A stretch of 64,000 nt of DNA from an uncultured Chitinophagaceae bacterium (GCA_937958995.1 CALGAP010000013.1:72290-136289); one strand, 5' to 3'; counted from the stretch's first letter, positions 35,568 through 46,266 are shown. Notes: generated from the letters alone by a model not told the origin. A program made the numbers and translations.

Positions 35568-36245
35568 ATGATCAAGATTAAAGACCTCGAGAAAATCTAC
35601 CGTACAGAAGAAGTAGAGACCGTGGCATTGAATAAACTCTCGCTGGAAGTAAAAGAAGGTGAATTTGTAGCGGTAATGGGGCCTTCGGGTTGCGGCAAGT
35701 CAACCCTGCTGAACATCCTTGGATTGCTCGACGATCCCGACGGTGGCAGCTTTATGTTCAACAATATAGAAGTGGCGCATTTCAACGAACGCAAGCGCGC
35801 CGATCTGCGCAAGCACAATATCGGTTTCGTTTTCCAGAGCTTTAACCTGATCGACGAGCTGACCGTATTTGAAAACGTAGAGCTTCCGCTTATATATACT
35901 GGTGTGAAATCGGCCGAGCGTAAGAAGCGCGTGGAAGAAGTGCTTGACAAGATGCAGATCATGCACCGCCGTAATCACTATCCGCAGCAGTTGTCGGGTG
36001 GTCAGCAACAGCGTGTGGCCGTGGCCCGCGCCGTAGTGAACCGTCCCAAGCTGATCCTGGCCGACGAACCTACCGGTAACCTCGACTCCAGCAACGGTAA
36101 CGAAGTGATGCAGTTGCTGACCGATCTCAACGAACAAGGAACCACCATCGTAATGGTAACCCACTCCGAGCACGATGCCCGCTACAGCCACCGCATCATC
36201 AGGATGCTGGACGGACAGACGGTGCTGGAGAATATAATGGTGTAA
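35568..36245 (+). CDS. ABC transporter ATPase (MacB/LolD type), copy 1
   Basis: 225 aa with every catalytic motif: Walker A GPSGCGKST (38-46), Q90, signature LSGGQQQRV (142-150), Walker B LILADE (162-167), D-loop NLDS with D173, and H199. LolD/MacB-type ATPases power mechanotransmission across the membrane rather than pumping through a pore. It precedes the first permease by 113 bp and is the ATPase of the first transcription unit; five intact permeases follow it. Confidence 0.94.
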   Translation: MIKIKDLEKIYRTEEVETVALNKLSLEVKEGEFVAVMGPSGCGKSTLLNILGLLDDPDGGSFMFNNIEVAHFNERKRADLRKHNIGFVFQSFNLIDELTVFENVELPLIYTGVKSAERKKRVEEVLDKMQIMHRRNHYPQQLSGGQQQRVAVARAVVNRPKLILADEPTGNLDSSNGNEVMQLLTDLNEQGTTIVMVTHSEHDARYSHRIIRMLDGQTVLENIMV

Positions 36246-36358
36246 GACACCTGTTTCGGGTTTACAGTTTCGCGTTTCGGGTTCTTTAAGATCGGGCAAC
36301 GATCACAAAGCGCGGAGCAACACGAAACCCGGAACCCGAAACCTTTAAAAGTGTAGCC
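36246..36358. repeat. Intergenic CCCGAAAC-type inverted repeat
   Basis: GTTTCGGGTTC (36274-36284) and GAACCCGAAAC (36332-36342) form an 11-bp perfect inverted repeat; partial copies (GTTTCGGGTTT at 36253, CGAAACCCGG at 36323) surround it. Related sequence is found near 4095 and 22257. In mRNA it would form a strong hairpin between ATPase and first permease and could lower permease expression. Confidence 0.5.
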
Positions 36359-38785
36359 ATGATCTACAACTACCTTAAAATCGCCATTCGAAACCTGTTA
36401 AAATACAGGTTTATCTCGTTCATTAATTTGTTTGGGCTTACGGTGGGGTTGACTTGCTGTCTGCTGATCACAACATACATACTGCACGAGATCAGTTATG
36501 ATAAGTTTAATGATCAGCACGACAGGATATGGCGCATCACGCGCAGTTTTAATAATCCCGAGACTGGTGCACAATCACTACACTTAGGTACCATCGCTCC
36601 TCCCTTCGCTCCCCTGCTGAAGAATCAATTTTCGGAGATTGAGAATATCACACGCCTGCTGTCGGGTGGCAGCGCTACCTTTCGCTATGGTGACAAGATG
36701 TTTAATGAAGAAGACATTTATTTCGCCGACGAACAGTTCTTCGATTTCTTCAAGGTGAATGTGGTAAAAGGCGATCCTAAAACTGCGCTGAACGATCCTA
36801 TGTCGGTAATGCTGACCGAGGAAGTGGCGAGGAAATACTTTGGTGATGCTGAGCCGATGGATAAAATGATTCGCATGGACAACCAGCTCACCCTGAAAGT
36901 GACTGGTGTTTACAAACCACTTCCCTCCAATTCGCATTTTCATCCCAACATCATGGTTTCATTCAATACGCTGAAAGATTCTACCGTGTATGGTGAAAGC
37001 AATCTGCGTACCAACTGGAGCAACAACTCATTTTTTACCTATATAAAAGTGCCGCATGGCTTTAGCCCGGAAAGACTGGAAGCAAAGTTCCCGGCCTTCC
37101 TCGATGAGCACATGGCCGATGTGGGTAGCAGGTTCAAACCTTCGCAATGGACGAAATTGCATTTGCAGAAGCTCACTGATATACATCTTCATTCTCACCT
37201 TGACTATGAAGCCGAAGAAAACGGCGATATCAAACGCGTTTACATTTTCTCCGCTATCGCGCTTTTCGTTTTGCTGATTGCCTGTATCAACTACATGAAC
37301 CTGAGCACGGCGCGTTCTGCACTGCGTGCCAGGGAGATTGGCGTAAGAAAAGTGGTGGGCGCCAGGAGAAAAGAGATCATTGCCCAGTTTCTTACCGAAT
37401 CGGTGATTGTGTGCTGGCTCGCCATAATACTGGCTTTTGCGCTTACCTGGTTGCTGATTCCTTACCTGAACCAGGTTTCAGGACAGGATCTTTCGATAAA
37501 TATTCTGCTGCGCTGGCAGGTAATGGTGCCGCTTGTGCTGGTACCATTTGTGGTTGGCATAATGTCGGGCTTGTATCCTGCATTGTTCATGTCTTCTTTC
37601 CAACCTGTGAAGGTGTTGAAAGGCATGTTTAAAGTGGGTGGCGGCAATGTTTCGTTCAGAAAAGTATTGGTGACTGCGCAATTTGCCATTTCTATCGCGC
37701 TTATCATATGCACAACAGTAGTGTACAGGCAGATGAATTACATGCAGCAGAAAGCGCTTGGCTTCGACCGCGAGCATGTGCTGAGTTTGCCCTATATCAA
37801 TACCCTCAGCAATTCATATGAATCATTCCGCAATGAACTGCTCAGCAATGCCAGCGTACTGAACGCGGGCCGCTCATCGCGCATACCTACCAGCCGCCTG
37901 CTCGACGCGTCGGGCACGCGCATAATGCGTGGCGACTCGCTGGCACCCGTATCGGCTGATATAAAGTATGTGGTGGCTGATAAAGACTTCATCAACACCT
38001 ATGGCGTAAAGATTGTGGCAGGACGAAATTTCTCGCGCGATTTCAGCACCGATAGCGCTTCATTTCTCATTAACGAAGCAGCTGCCCGCGTGCTGGGATT
38101 TGCCAGCGCCCAGGATGCCATCGGAAAAAGAATGGGCTATGGGGGTCGCGACGGGCAACTGGTAGGCGTGTTCAATGATTTTCATTTTGAATCATTGCAC
38201 CAGCAGATAGTTCCGCTGGTACTGTTCATACCACGCAACGAAAACACTTACAACCGCATTTCAATAAAGATCAGCGGTAACAATATTCCCGCTGCCCTGG
38301 CGCATATTGAAAAAACCTGGAAACGCTTTTTACCCGATGTGCCCTGGCAATACAATTTCCTCGACGAGAGTTACGACAGGCTTTATCAATCTGAACAAAG
38401 GCAAGGAACTATTTTTACCATCTTCGCAGGTATTGCCATCTTTATTGCCTGCTTAGGACTGTTTGGATTATCAGCGTTCACCATAACACAACGCATCAAA
38501 GAGATCGGCATTCGCAAGGTATTGGGTGCCAGCACCACGAGAATAGTCACCTTACTCTCACGCGATTTCATGATACTGGTAGCCATAGCAGCATTGATCG
38601 CCTTCCCCATTGCAGGAACGGCTATGTATGCCTGGCTGCAGGATTTTGCTTATCGCACAACCATGAGCTGGTGGATATTCCCGCTGGCAGGAATCATTGC
38701 TCTGATGGTGGCACTGGCAACCATTTGTTTCCAGGCGGTGAAGGCGGCATTGGCCAACCCCGTAAAATCGTTAAGAACGGAATAG
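36359..38785 (+). CDS. Double-FtsX ABC permease 1 (MacB_PCD family)
   Basis: 808 aa. The layout shared by all permeases here: helix 1 (about 18-43), MacB-type periplasmic core (about 45-280), three helices of FtsX domain 1 (about 285-415), helix 5 (about 430-452), a second periplasmic core, and FtsX domain 2 (about 680-800). Both halves carry the cytoplasmic coupling segment that touches the ATPase (REIGVRKVVGA and KEIGIRKVLGAS), so one chain equals two MacB subunits, as in the duplicated-permease (ADOP-like) group. It ends in NPVKSLRTE, a tail repeated through the array. It is the first permease after ATPase 1, 1 bp from the next gene. Confidence 0.92.
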   Translation: MIYNYLKIAIRNLLKYRFISFINLFGLTVGLTCCLLITTYILHEISYDKFNDQHDRIWRITRSFNNPETGAQSLHLGTIAPPFAPLLKNQFSEIENITRLLSGGSATFRYGDKMFNEEDIYFADEQFFDFFKVNVVKGDPKTALNDPMSVMLTEEVARKYFGDAEPMDKMIRMDNQLTLKVTGVYKPLPSNSHFHPNIMVSFNTLKDSTVYGESNLRTNWSNNSFFTYIKVPHGFSPERLEAKFPAFLDEHMADVGSRFKPSQWTKLHLQKLTDIHLHSHLDYEAEENGDIKRVYIFSAIALFVLLIACINYMNLSTARSALRAREIGVRKVVGARRKEIIAQFLTESVIVCWLAIILAFALTWLLIPYLNQVSGQDLSINILLRWQVMVPLVLVPFVVGIMSGLYPALFMSSFQPVKVLKGMFKVGGGNVSFRKVLVTAQFAISIALIICTTVVYRQMNYMQQKALGFDREHVLSLPYINTLSNSYESFRNELLSNASVLNAGRSSRIPTSRLLDASGTRIMRGDSLAPVSADIKYVVADKDFINTYGVKIVAGRNFSRDFSTDSASFLINEAAARVLGFASAQDAIGKRMGYGGRDGQLVGVFNDFHFESLHQQIVPLVLFIPRNENTYNRISIKISGNNIPAALAHIEKTWKRFLPDVPWQYNFLDESYDRLYQSEQRQGTIFTIFAGIAIFIACLGLFGLSAFTITQRIKEIGIRKVLGASTTRIVTLLSRDFMILVAIAALIAFPIAGTAMYAWLQDFAYRTTMSWWIFPLAGIIALMVALATICFQAVKAALANPVKSLRTE

Positions 38786-38786
38786 T

Positions 38787-41201
38787 ATGCTAAGAAATTA
38801 TTTCAAGATCGCGTGGCGCAACTTGTGGAAACACCGCAGCTTTTCCCTGATCATCGTGTGCGGTATGGCGGTAGCTTTCGCAGCGGCCATTTTACTATCT
38901 GTCACCGCGCACCAGGAGCTGACTTATGACCAGTTTCATGAGAACAAAGACCATATTTACCAGCTTTACGATATAGATCAGCGCCCAAACGGCATTGAAT
39001 ATGGCGCCACCATGCCTGTGCCCATGGCCCCCACGCTGAAGAACGAATACGGCGACATCGTGTACATCACGCGCTGGGGCAGCGGCGAGGGTGAGTATGT
39101 ACGTTATAAAGACAAAGAACTGGACCTTTCTACCCGCGCCGTGGATCCCGATTTCCTGCGCATGTTCAGTTTTCCCGTGGTGGCAGGCGATAAATCACCT
39201 TTGAAAGAACTTAATCATATTGCCATTACCGAAAACTGCGCGAAGACGTTGTTTGGCAATGAAGAAGCGATAGGCAAAACGCTTGAGATACAGTTTGGCG
39301 GTGAATGGCGTTCGATGCTGGTGACCGCAATAGTGAAAAATATTCCCACCAACAGCAGTTTCAAATTTGATATCCTTACTCGTTTTGAAAACTTCCCCGG
39401 TTATAAGACCAATTCCGATCGCTGGGACAACAGGAACCATGAAGTATTTCTGCAGCTGAACGAAAACGTATCGAAGGCCTCGATGGAGAAGCGTTTGCCC
39501 GCATTCAGCCAGAAATACATGGCAGGGAAAATTGAGGATTTGAAAAAGGCGGGCGTTCAACCGGATGCTGAAGGTTACTATACGCGCATGAAGCTGATTC
39601 CGCTGGAAGATTTGCATTTTACCAATATCAGCAATACCGGCGCCGGCGTCAGTAGGTTTTATCCATATCTCTTGGTACTTATCAGCGCGTTTATACTCTT
39701 TATTGCCTGCGTAAATTTTGTGAACCTCTCATTGGCCCGCTCCTTCACAAGAGCCAAAGAAATAGGTATCCGCAAAGTGATGGGCGCGCTGCGCTGGCAG
39801 CTAATTACACAGTTCTGGGGCGAAGCGCTGATCGTTAGCTCTATGGCCTTATTGGTGGGTGTTGGTCTTGCTTATTGGCTGCTGCCCTACTACCAGGCCA
39901 TTTTCTACCCCGGCATTTCGATGAGGGTGCTCGGCTCGCCCCTTTTCCTCGCCTACCTGGTGTTGGGATTTTTGTTCATCACTCTGCTGGCGGGAGGTTA
40001 CCCGGCATGGGTGGTGTCGGCATTCAATACCGTGCAGACAGTGAAAGGAAAACTCGCCACCGGCAAATCAAACGCGCTGCGCAATACGCTGATGGTGGTA
40101 CAATTCGTGTTGTCGTCGCTTTTGATCATCTGCACCTTTATTGCCTGGCAACAATTGCAATACCTGCGCAATAAACCGCTTGGCTTTAACAAGGAAGAAA
40201 TTATCAGCATACCCATCAGTCCCACCCTTGAAAGTGAAAAAGCCATCCAGTTGATGCGCACCAAACTGGCGCAGCAACCGCAGGTAATCAGCATCACCGC
40301 TGCCGACATCAATATGGGCAAGGGCCGCGATGGTTCTTTGCAAACAAGCATCATGGGTTTTGACTATAAAGACAAGATCATAAGAACCCATTGGCAGTTG
40401 GTAGATTATGATTACCTGAAAACATTTGGTTTGCAACTGGTGGAAGGAAGGGATTTTTCACGCGAATATGGCACCGATTCGCTGGCGCTGATCATCAATG
40501 AAACAATGGCAAAACAACTGGGAGAAGGGTCTGCTGTAGGCGCGCTGTTACCCGTTGAAGAAGATAAAAACTATACAGTGATTGGTGTGGTGAAAGATTT
40601 TCATTTCAAATCTCTGCACCAGGAAGTTGCGCCGCTCACACTCTCACTGAATCATGTGTGGCCGTTGCAATATATTTTCGTGCGCGTGCAGCCCACTGCG
40701 CTGGCCTCTGCCATGGAAATGGTAACGAAGGCCTATAAGGAAATTGACCCGCGCAGCATGTTCGAAGCTTCTTACCTCGATGAAAATACTGACCGTCAAT
40801 ACGAGCGCGAAACCAAATTGTCGAAAATATTTGTGAGCGGCGCGGTGCTTACCATTCTCATCTCCTGTATGGGATTATTTGCCATTGTGCTGCTGGTGAT
40901 TGTACAGCGCACGCGCGAAATCGGCATACGTAAGGTGCTGGGTGCAAGCGTGCCGCATATTGTGGCGCTGGTATCGAAAGATTTCATCAGGCTGGTAGCG
41001 CTCGCTATTATCATAGCCTCGCCGCTGGCCTGGTATATCATGAATCAATGGCTAAAGGATTTTGCCTACCGCATCACCATCGAATGGTGGGTGTTTGTGC
41101 TGGCAGGTTTGGTAGCCATATTCATCGCCTTTATCACCCTCAGTTTCCAGTCGGTGAAGGCGGCGTTGAAAAACCCGGTAAAAAGTTTACGTACCGAATA
41201 A
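38787..41201 (+). CDS. Double-FtsX ABC permease 2
   Basis: 804 aa. Coupling segments KEIGIRKVMGA (FtsX 1) and REIGIRKVLGAS (FtsX 2). Its first periplasmic core is distinct (YDIDQRPNGIEYGATMPVPM, RWGSGEGEYVRYKDKELD), and compared with permease 1 the N-terminal helix is more Ala-rich (VCGMAVAFAAAILL). It starts one base after the stop of permease 1, the closest spacing in the array, so the two are probably translated together. Ends NPVKSLRTE. Confidence 0.92.
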   Translation: MLRNYFKIAWRNLWKHRSFSLIIVCGMAVAFAAAILLSVTAHQELTYDQFHENKDHIYQLYDIDQRPNGIEYGATMPVPMAPTLKNEYGDIVYITRWGSGEGEYVRYKDKELDLSTRAVDPDFLRMFSFPVVAGDKSPLKELNHIAITENCAKTLFGNEEAIGKTLEIQFGGEWRSMLVTAIVKNIPTNSSFKFDILTRFENFPGYKTNSDRWDNRNHEVFLQLNENVSKASMEKRLPAFSQKYMAGKIEDLKKAGVQPDAEGYYTRMKLIPLEDLHFTNISNTGAGVSRFYPYLLVLISAFILFIACVNFVNLSLARSFTRAKEIGIRKVMGALRWQLITQFWGEALIVSSMALLVGVGLAYWLLPYYQAIFYPGISMRVLGSPLFLAYLVLGFLFITLLAGGYPAWVVSAFNTVQTVKGKLATGKSNALRNTLMVVQFVLSSLLIICTFIAWQQLQYLRNKPLGFNKEEIISIPISPTLESEKAIQLMRTKLAQQPQVISITAADINMGKGRDGSLQTSIMGFDYKDKIIRTHWQLVDYDYLKTFGLQLVEGRDFSREYGTDSLALIINETMAKQLGEGSAVGALLPVEEDKNYTVIGVVKDFHFKSLHQEVAPLTLSLNHVWPLQYIFVRVQPTALASAMEMVTKAYKEIDPRSMFEASYLDENTDRQYERETKLSKIFVSGAVLTILISCMGLFAIVLLVIVQRTREIGIRKVLGASVPHIVALVSKDFIRLVALAIIIASPLAWYIMNQWLKDFAYRITIEWWVFVLAGLVAIFIAFITLSFQSVKAALKNPVKSLRTE

Positions 41202-41250
41202 TGCAACAAAACTTCGCGCACCATATACTTTAACATTTAAAATACCTGGC

Positions 41251-43641
41251 ATGTTCCGTAATTATCTAAAGACAGCAATTCGCAACCTCTGGAGAAATAA
41301 GACAGCTACGGGCATCAACCTGTTAGGATTGACTACGGGTCTTACCTGTTGCCTGCTCATTGGTCTGTATATGCAGCACGAGCTGAGCTATGACGATTTT
41401 CAGTCGAAGGGCAAGCGAATAGCACGGGTGATTATGGAATATACCTTTGGCGCTGACGTAACGCGCGGCAATTTCACCAGCACCAAAGTAGCCCCCACGT
41501 TTTCGCGGACATTTTCTGAAGTGGAATCGGCCATACGCATGACGCAAACTACCAAGGTGGTGCAATACGGCGATAAATCGTTCGTGGAGAAAAAGTTTAT
41601 GTATGCCGACTCCACCTTCTTCGATATATTTTCCTTTAAACTCCTTGAAGGCGATCCCAGGCAGGCGCTGATGTACCCGAAGAATGTGGTGCTAACAAAA
41701 TCTGTTGCCAAAAAATATTTCAACAATCAATCGCCCGTTGGCAAAACGCTGAAAGTTGGCACCGACGGCGTCGACTACCTGGTAACGGGCGTAATGGAAG
41801 ATTGCCCTTCCAACTCGCAAATGAGATTTGATATGCTTGCTTCCTTCTCCACCCTCGGCGTGAACCAGGAAGTGACGTATACAAATGCCAACTATACCAC
41901 CTACCTCTTACTGAAAGACAAAAACAGTTTTGACGGTCTTCAGACGAAGATTGATAATTATTTTAAAGAAGAAAATGCAAAAAGTAACGACCCGTTTAAA
42001 GTAACTTTCATTCTCGAACGCTTCGACAAAATTCACCTTCATTCCCCCTATGAAGGTTTTGAACCGAATAATAGCATCACATATATCTACATCATTGCTG
42101 CCGTGGCTTTGTTGATAATGGCCATTGCCTGTTTTACCTATATCAATCTCAGCACCGCCCGTTCGGTAGAGAGAGCAAAGGAAGTGGGTATAAGAAAGGT
42201 GATCGGTGCCATGAAAGGACAAATATTCGGGCAGTTTGTGGGTGAATCAATACTACTCACGCTCACCTCGCTTGTGCTGAGTATTGGTTTCGTGATGTTG
42301 CTATTGCCCTGGTTCAACGATCTCACCAATAAGCAACTCTCTATCGCTTCGCTGGCAACCCCCTTTGTGATCGCATTTACATTGATTATAGTAGTCTGCA
42401 TAGGCTTGCTCGCGGGCAGTTACCCGGCCCTCGTGCTTTCGGCATTTCAACCAATCCGCGTATTGAAAGGCTCTTTCAAAAACACCGGGACTGGATTATT
42501 GCTGCGAAAATCGCTGATCGTATTCCAGTTTGTGATTTCAGTTTTTCTCATCGTTGGCACTTTCATTATTCAAAGCCAGCTGCATTATATACAAAGCAAG
42601 AAACTCGGGTACGATCGTGAGCATGTGGTGGTGATGCCACTCGATATGAAAATAATGAAAGTGTTGCCGGTGCTGAAGAGCGAATTCACTGCCGGCAGCG
42701 ATGTGCTCAGTGTGGCACGCGCGACTAACCTGCCTACCCATATTTACGGGGGCTACAGTATGAACCGTCCCGGCTTGCCTGAAGGCACCGAAATCATGGT
42801 AACGGCCAACCCCGTAGACGAAGAGTTTGTAAAAACCGTGGGACTGGAAATTATCGCTGGCAGCGATTTCACCAGGCAGGATATGGAAGATGTGATGCAC
42901 GAGGAGCAGGAGAAAAAGATTTATCACTATATACTGAATGAATCAGCAGCAAAGGAAATGGGCTGGACGCCGGAAGAAGCCATTGGTAAGAAAATGTTTC
43001 TCGGCGACATGCGGCCAGGTTATGTGCGCGCAGTGGTCAGAGATTTTCATTTTACTTCATTGCACAACCCCATCAAGCCGCTGGTGCTGTTTACCGAAGA
43101 CTGGGGCAGGTACATATTAGCAAAGATCAGCGGCAAGGATATTCCCGGCACATTGGCACGCATGGAGTCGGCCTGGAAAAAACTGGTGCCGCACCGTCCT
43201 TTCGAATTTTCATTCCTCGATGAGGAATACAACAATATGTACAGCGCGGAGCTGCGCATTGGCAAGGTACTGAACATATTTGCCGCCATCGCCATACTGC
43301 TGGCTTGTCTCGGTTTGTTTGGCCTTTCGAGTTATTCAGCGCAACAGCGCATGAAAGAGATCGGCATCCGTAAAGTGCTGGGCGCTTCTGTAGCGCACAT
43401 TATTACCATTCTTTCGAAAGACTTTATCAAACTGGCATTGATTGCCACGCTCATTGCCTTCCCCTTTGCCTGGTGGATGGGCAATAAGTGGTTGCAGGAT
43501 TTCACCTATCGCGTAAACGTGAGCTGGTGGATCTTCCTGGTGGCTGGATCGCTGGCGGTGATCATTGCTTTGGTGACTGTAAGCATACAGGCTGTGAAAG
43601 CGGCCCTTGCTAACCCGGTAAAAAGTTTACGATCAGAATAA
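41251..43641 (+). CDS. Double-FtsX ABC permease 3
   Basis: 796 aa. Coupling segments KEVGIRKVIGA and KEIGIRKVLGAS. The second periplasmic core carries an acidic insertion (MEDVMHEEQEKKIYHY, about residues 545-560) that the other seven lack. N-terminus MFRNYLKTAIRNLWRNK. Ends NPVKSLRSE and is followed 9 bp later by the first decayed remnant, which shares this N-terminal type (LRNYFKIAWRNL). Confidence 0.92.
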   Translation: MFRNYLKTAIRNLWRNKTATGINLLGLTTGLTCCLLIGLYMQHELSYDDFQSKGKRIARVIMEYTFGADVTRGNFTSTKVAPTFSRTFSEVESAIRMTQTTKVVQYGDKSFVEKKFMYADSTFFDIFSFKLLEGDPRQALMYPKNVVLTKSVAKKYFNNQSPVGKTLKVGTDGVDYLVTGVMEDCPSNSQMRFDMLASFSTLGVNQEVTYTNANYTTYLLLKDKNSFDGLQTKIDNYFKEENAKSNDPFKVTFILERFDKIHLHSPYEGFEPNNSITYIYIIAAVALLIMAIACFTYINLSTARSVERAKEVGIRKVIGAMKGQIFGQFVGESILLTLTSLVLSIGFVMLLLPWFNDLTNKQLSIASLATPFVIAFTLIIVVCIGLLAGSYPALVLSAFQPIRVLKGSFKNTGTGLLLRKSLIVFQFVISVFLIVGTFIIQSQLHYIQSKKLGYDREHVVVMPLDMKIMKVLPVLKSEFTAGSDVLSVARATNLPTHIYGGYSMNRPGLPEGTEIMVTANPVDEEFVKTVGLEIIAGSDFTRQDMEDVMHEEQEKKIYHYILNESAAKEMGWTPEEAIGKKMFLGDMRPGYVRAVVRDFHFTSLHNPIKPLVLFTEDWGRYILAKISGKDIPGTLARMESAWKKLVPHRPFEFSFLDEEYNNMYSAELRIGKVLNIFAAIAILLACLGLFGLSSYSAQQRMKEIGIRKVLGASVAHIITILSKDFIKLALIATLIAFPFAWWMGNKWLQDFTYRVNVSWWIFLVAGSLAVIIALVTVSIQAVKAALANPVKSLRSE

Positions 43642-43650
43642 ATTGTAGTT

Positions 43651-43889
43651 ATGCTGAGAAATTATTTCAAGATTGCTTGGCGAAACCTGTTACGTAACAA
43701 ATTATTTTCCATTATAATATTTCAGGTCTCGCGATCGGTTTGTCGGGCTTCGATTATCGCATCCCTGTCAGTTGGTGGATATTCGTGGTAGCCGGTGTAG
43801 TGGCCATTATAATCGATTTGCTCACCGTGAGCTACCAGGCCGTCAAAGCCGCATTACGTAATCCTGTAAAATCATTAAGATCTGAGTGA
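43651..43889 (+). pseudogene. Permease remnant R1: N- and C-terminus joined by internal deletion
   Basis: 239 bp. It opens MLRNYFKIAWRNLLRNKLFS, then after a frame change reads ISGLAIGLSG, at which point about 700 codons are missing and it continues directly as DYRIPVSWWIFVVAGVVAII and ends AALRNPVKSLRSE followed by a stop. Both ends match the family exactly, so this is an intact-boundary deletion of a ninth permease, later frameshifted (239 is not a multiple of 3). Confidence 0.85.
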
Positions 43890-43902
43890 ATAAAACCCGA
43901 AT

Positions 43903-46266
43903 ATGATTAAGAACTATCTGAAAATTGCCTGGCGTAACCTGAAAAGAAATAAGGGTTATGCATTGCTCAACATGGCAGGCCTTGCTATGGGAATGGCCAG
44001 TGCGTTGTTGATACTACTATGGGTAAATGACGAGCTGGCGTACGATAAATTTCATGCCAACTACGACCGGCTATACCAGTTTTACGAAAACCAGACTTAT
44101 GACGGCAAGACATTCACCTTTGCCGCCATGCCTGGTCCTTTTGCTCCGGCTGCCAAACAGGAAATACCGGAGATAGAATATATAACACGCACCGACTGGG
44201 GTACGCGTCACCACTTTTCTTTCGGCGATAAGAATATTTACGAATGGGGACTCTTCGCCGACCCTGATTTTTTAAAAATGTTTTCCTTCAAGGTGCTGAA
44301 AGGAGATACATCGAAATTTCTGAAAGACCCCACTTCGCTGGTCATTACAGATAAGATGGCGGAGAGATTTTTTGGAAAGGATGATCCTATCGGTAAGACA
44401 TTAAAAGTAAACAGCGACAGGCTTTTCACCGTTATGGGCGTGGTGCAGCAACCTCCGGTAAACAGCACCATTGAATTCTCCTGGCTGGCTTCTTTTAAAA
44501 TTTACGAAGGCCGAAACCAATGGCTGCGCAACTGGGGCAACAACGGCATTCAGACTTATGCGCAATTGCATGAAAATGCCGATCCGGTAGCGGTAAACAG
44601 GAAACTAAAAGATTTTATCAGTAATAAAGACAGCAGCACCATTGCCAAACCTTTCTTATTTGGTATGAAAGACTGGCGGCTGCGCAGTGAATTTGAAGAT
44701 GGCAAACAAACAGGTGGCGGCCGCATTGAACATGTTCGTTTGTTCAGTGTGATCGCCTTACTGATCATCATCATCGCCTGCATCAACTTCATGAACCTGG
44801 CTACCGCCCGCAGCGAGCAACGTGCACGCGAAGTGGGGGTGCGTAAAGTGATGGGCGCCGACAGGTTTAGTTTGGTTCGACAGTTTTTCGGCGAGTCTAT
44901 GGTAATGTCCTTTGCCGCCGTAATACTGGCCGGCTTCATTGTATGGCTCGCCTTGCCGGGATTCAACAAGCTGGTGGAAAAAACCATTGAGTTTGATTTC
45001 AGCAACCCGGTTATATGGGCAGGACTACCCGGCATTGCCATTCTTTGTGGCGTATTGGCGGGCAGTTATCCATCGCTATATCTTTCTTCTTTCAATCCTA
45101 TCACGGTTTTCCGCGGCATGCGTGCTCCGAGAGGATCGGCGGTTTCAGTTATACGTAAGGGATTGGTGGTAGTACAGTTTGTGATTTCCATCGGCTTTAT
45201 CATCAGCACCGTGGTTATCTACAACCAGATAAAACACGTGATGAACCGCCAACTGGGTTACAGCAAAGACAACGTAATGATAATTCCCCTGCGTGGTGGT
45301 ATGAATGAGCATTTCACTGCCATCCGCAACGACCTGTTGGCTACCGGGGTGGTAGACAATGCGGCCAAATCGAACAGCCGCGTGATATCGCTCAACAGCA
45401 GCTCAGGCGATTTCCGCTGGAACGGTAAAGATCCTTCCAAACAATTGCTGATTACTCTCGAATGGGTAAGCCCCGAATATATTTCAACAATGCGCATGCA
45501 ATTGGCTGCGGGCCGCGATTTTTACCCGGATGCCACCAGGGATTCATCCAATGTAATCATCAATGAAACGCTGGCGCGCATTATCGGCAAACCCAATGTG
45601 GTAGGTGAAAAATTGTACCGCGAAAGCGGTGAGGAACTCACCGTAGTGGGCGTGGTGAAGGATTTCGTGTACGGTAATTTGTACAAAGAACCCGAGCCCC
45701 TCGTGCTGTTTTGCCAGCCAAGTGCCGTGAACTCACTGCTGGTAAGGCTGAAAGACGGCCAGGATGTGCCCAAATCTACGGCGGCTGTGGAATCAGTAAT
45801 TAAGAAACACGCCCCTGCTTATCCTTTTGAATTCCGCTTTATGGATGAGGATTTCAACAACCGGTTTAAAACGGAAATGCTCACGCGAGAATTATCGAAA
45901 TGGTTCGCCATACTCACCATCATCATTTCCTGTCTCGGCTTATTTGGCCTCGCCGCCTATACTGCCGAACGCCGCACCCGCGAAATCGGTATCAGGAAAG
46001 TGCTGGGAGCTTCGGTAACCAACATGGTGGTATTGCTCTCGAAAGATTTTCTGCAACTGGTGGCCCTGGCTTCTATACTGGCCTTCCCGCTAAGCTATTG
46101 GCTGATGCATAACTGGCTCGATGATTATGCATACCGCATCAATATCGAGTGGTGGGTATTTGTGCTGGCCGGTGGACTGGCAATGCTGATTGCATTACTT
46201 ACGGTAAGCTTCCAGGCAATAAAAGCGGCGCTTATGAACCCGGTAAAATCGCTGAGAACAGAATAA
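43903..46266 (+). CDS. Double-FtsX ABC permease 4
   Basis: 787 aa. Coupling segments REVGVRKVMGA and REIGIRKVLGAS. The first periplasmic core opens NYDRLYQFYENQTYDGKTFT and is closest by eye to permeases 5 and 6 in lacking long insertions. The last FtsX domain ends FQAIKAALMNPVKSLRTE. It is bracketed by remnant R1 (14 bp upstream) and remnant R2 (57 bp downstream). Confidence 0.92.
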   Translation: MIKNYLKIAWRNLKRNKGYALLNMAGLAMGMASALLILLWVNDELAYDKFHANYDRLYQFYENQTYDGKTFTFAAMPGPFAPAAKQEIPEIEYITRTDWGTRHHFSFGDKNIYEWGLFADPDFLKMFSFKVLKGDTSKFLKDPTSLVITDKMAERFFGKDDPIGKTLKVNSDRLFTVMGVVQQPPVNSTIEFSWLASFKIYEGRNQWLRNWGNNGIQTYAQLHENADPVAVNRKLKDFISNKDSSTIAKPFLFGMKDWRLRSEFEDGKQTGGGRIEHVRLFSVIALLIIIIACINFMNLATARSEQRAREVGVRKVMGADRFSLVRQFFGESMVMSFAAVILAGFIVWLALPGFNKLVEKTIEFDFSNPVIWAGLPGIAILCGVLAGSYPSLYLSSFNPITVFRGMRAPRGSAVSVIRKGLVVVQFVISIGFIISTVVIYNQIKHVMNRQLGYSKDNVMIIPLRGGMNEHFTAIRNDLLATGVVDNAAKSNSRVISLNSSSGDFRWNGKDPSKQLLITLEWVSPEYISTMRMQLAAGRDFYPDATRDSSNVIINETLARIIGKPNVVGEKLYRESGEELTVVGVVKDFVYGNLYKEPEPLVLFCQPSAVNSLLVRLKDGQDVPKSTAAVESVIKKHAPAYPFEFRFMDEDFNNRFKTEMLTRELSKWFAILTIIISCLGLFGLAAYTAERRTREIGIRKVLGASVTNMVVLLSKDFLQLVALASILAFPLSYWLMHNWLDDYAYRINIEWWVFVLAGGLAMLIALLTVSFQAIKAALMNPVKSLRTE

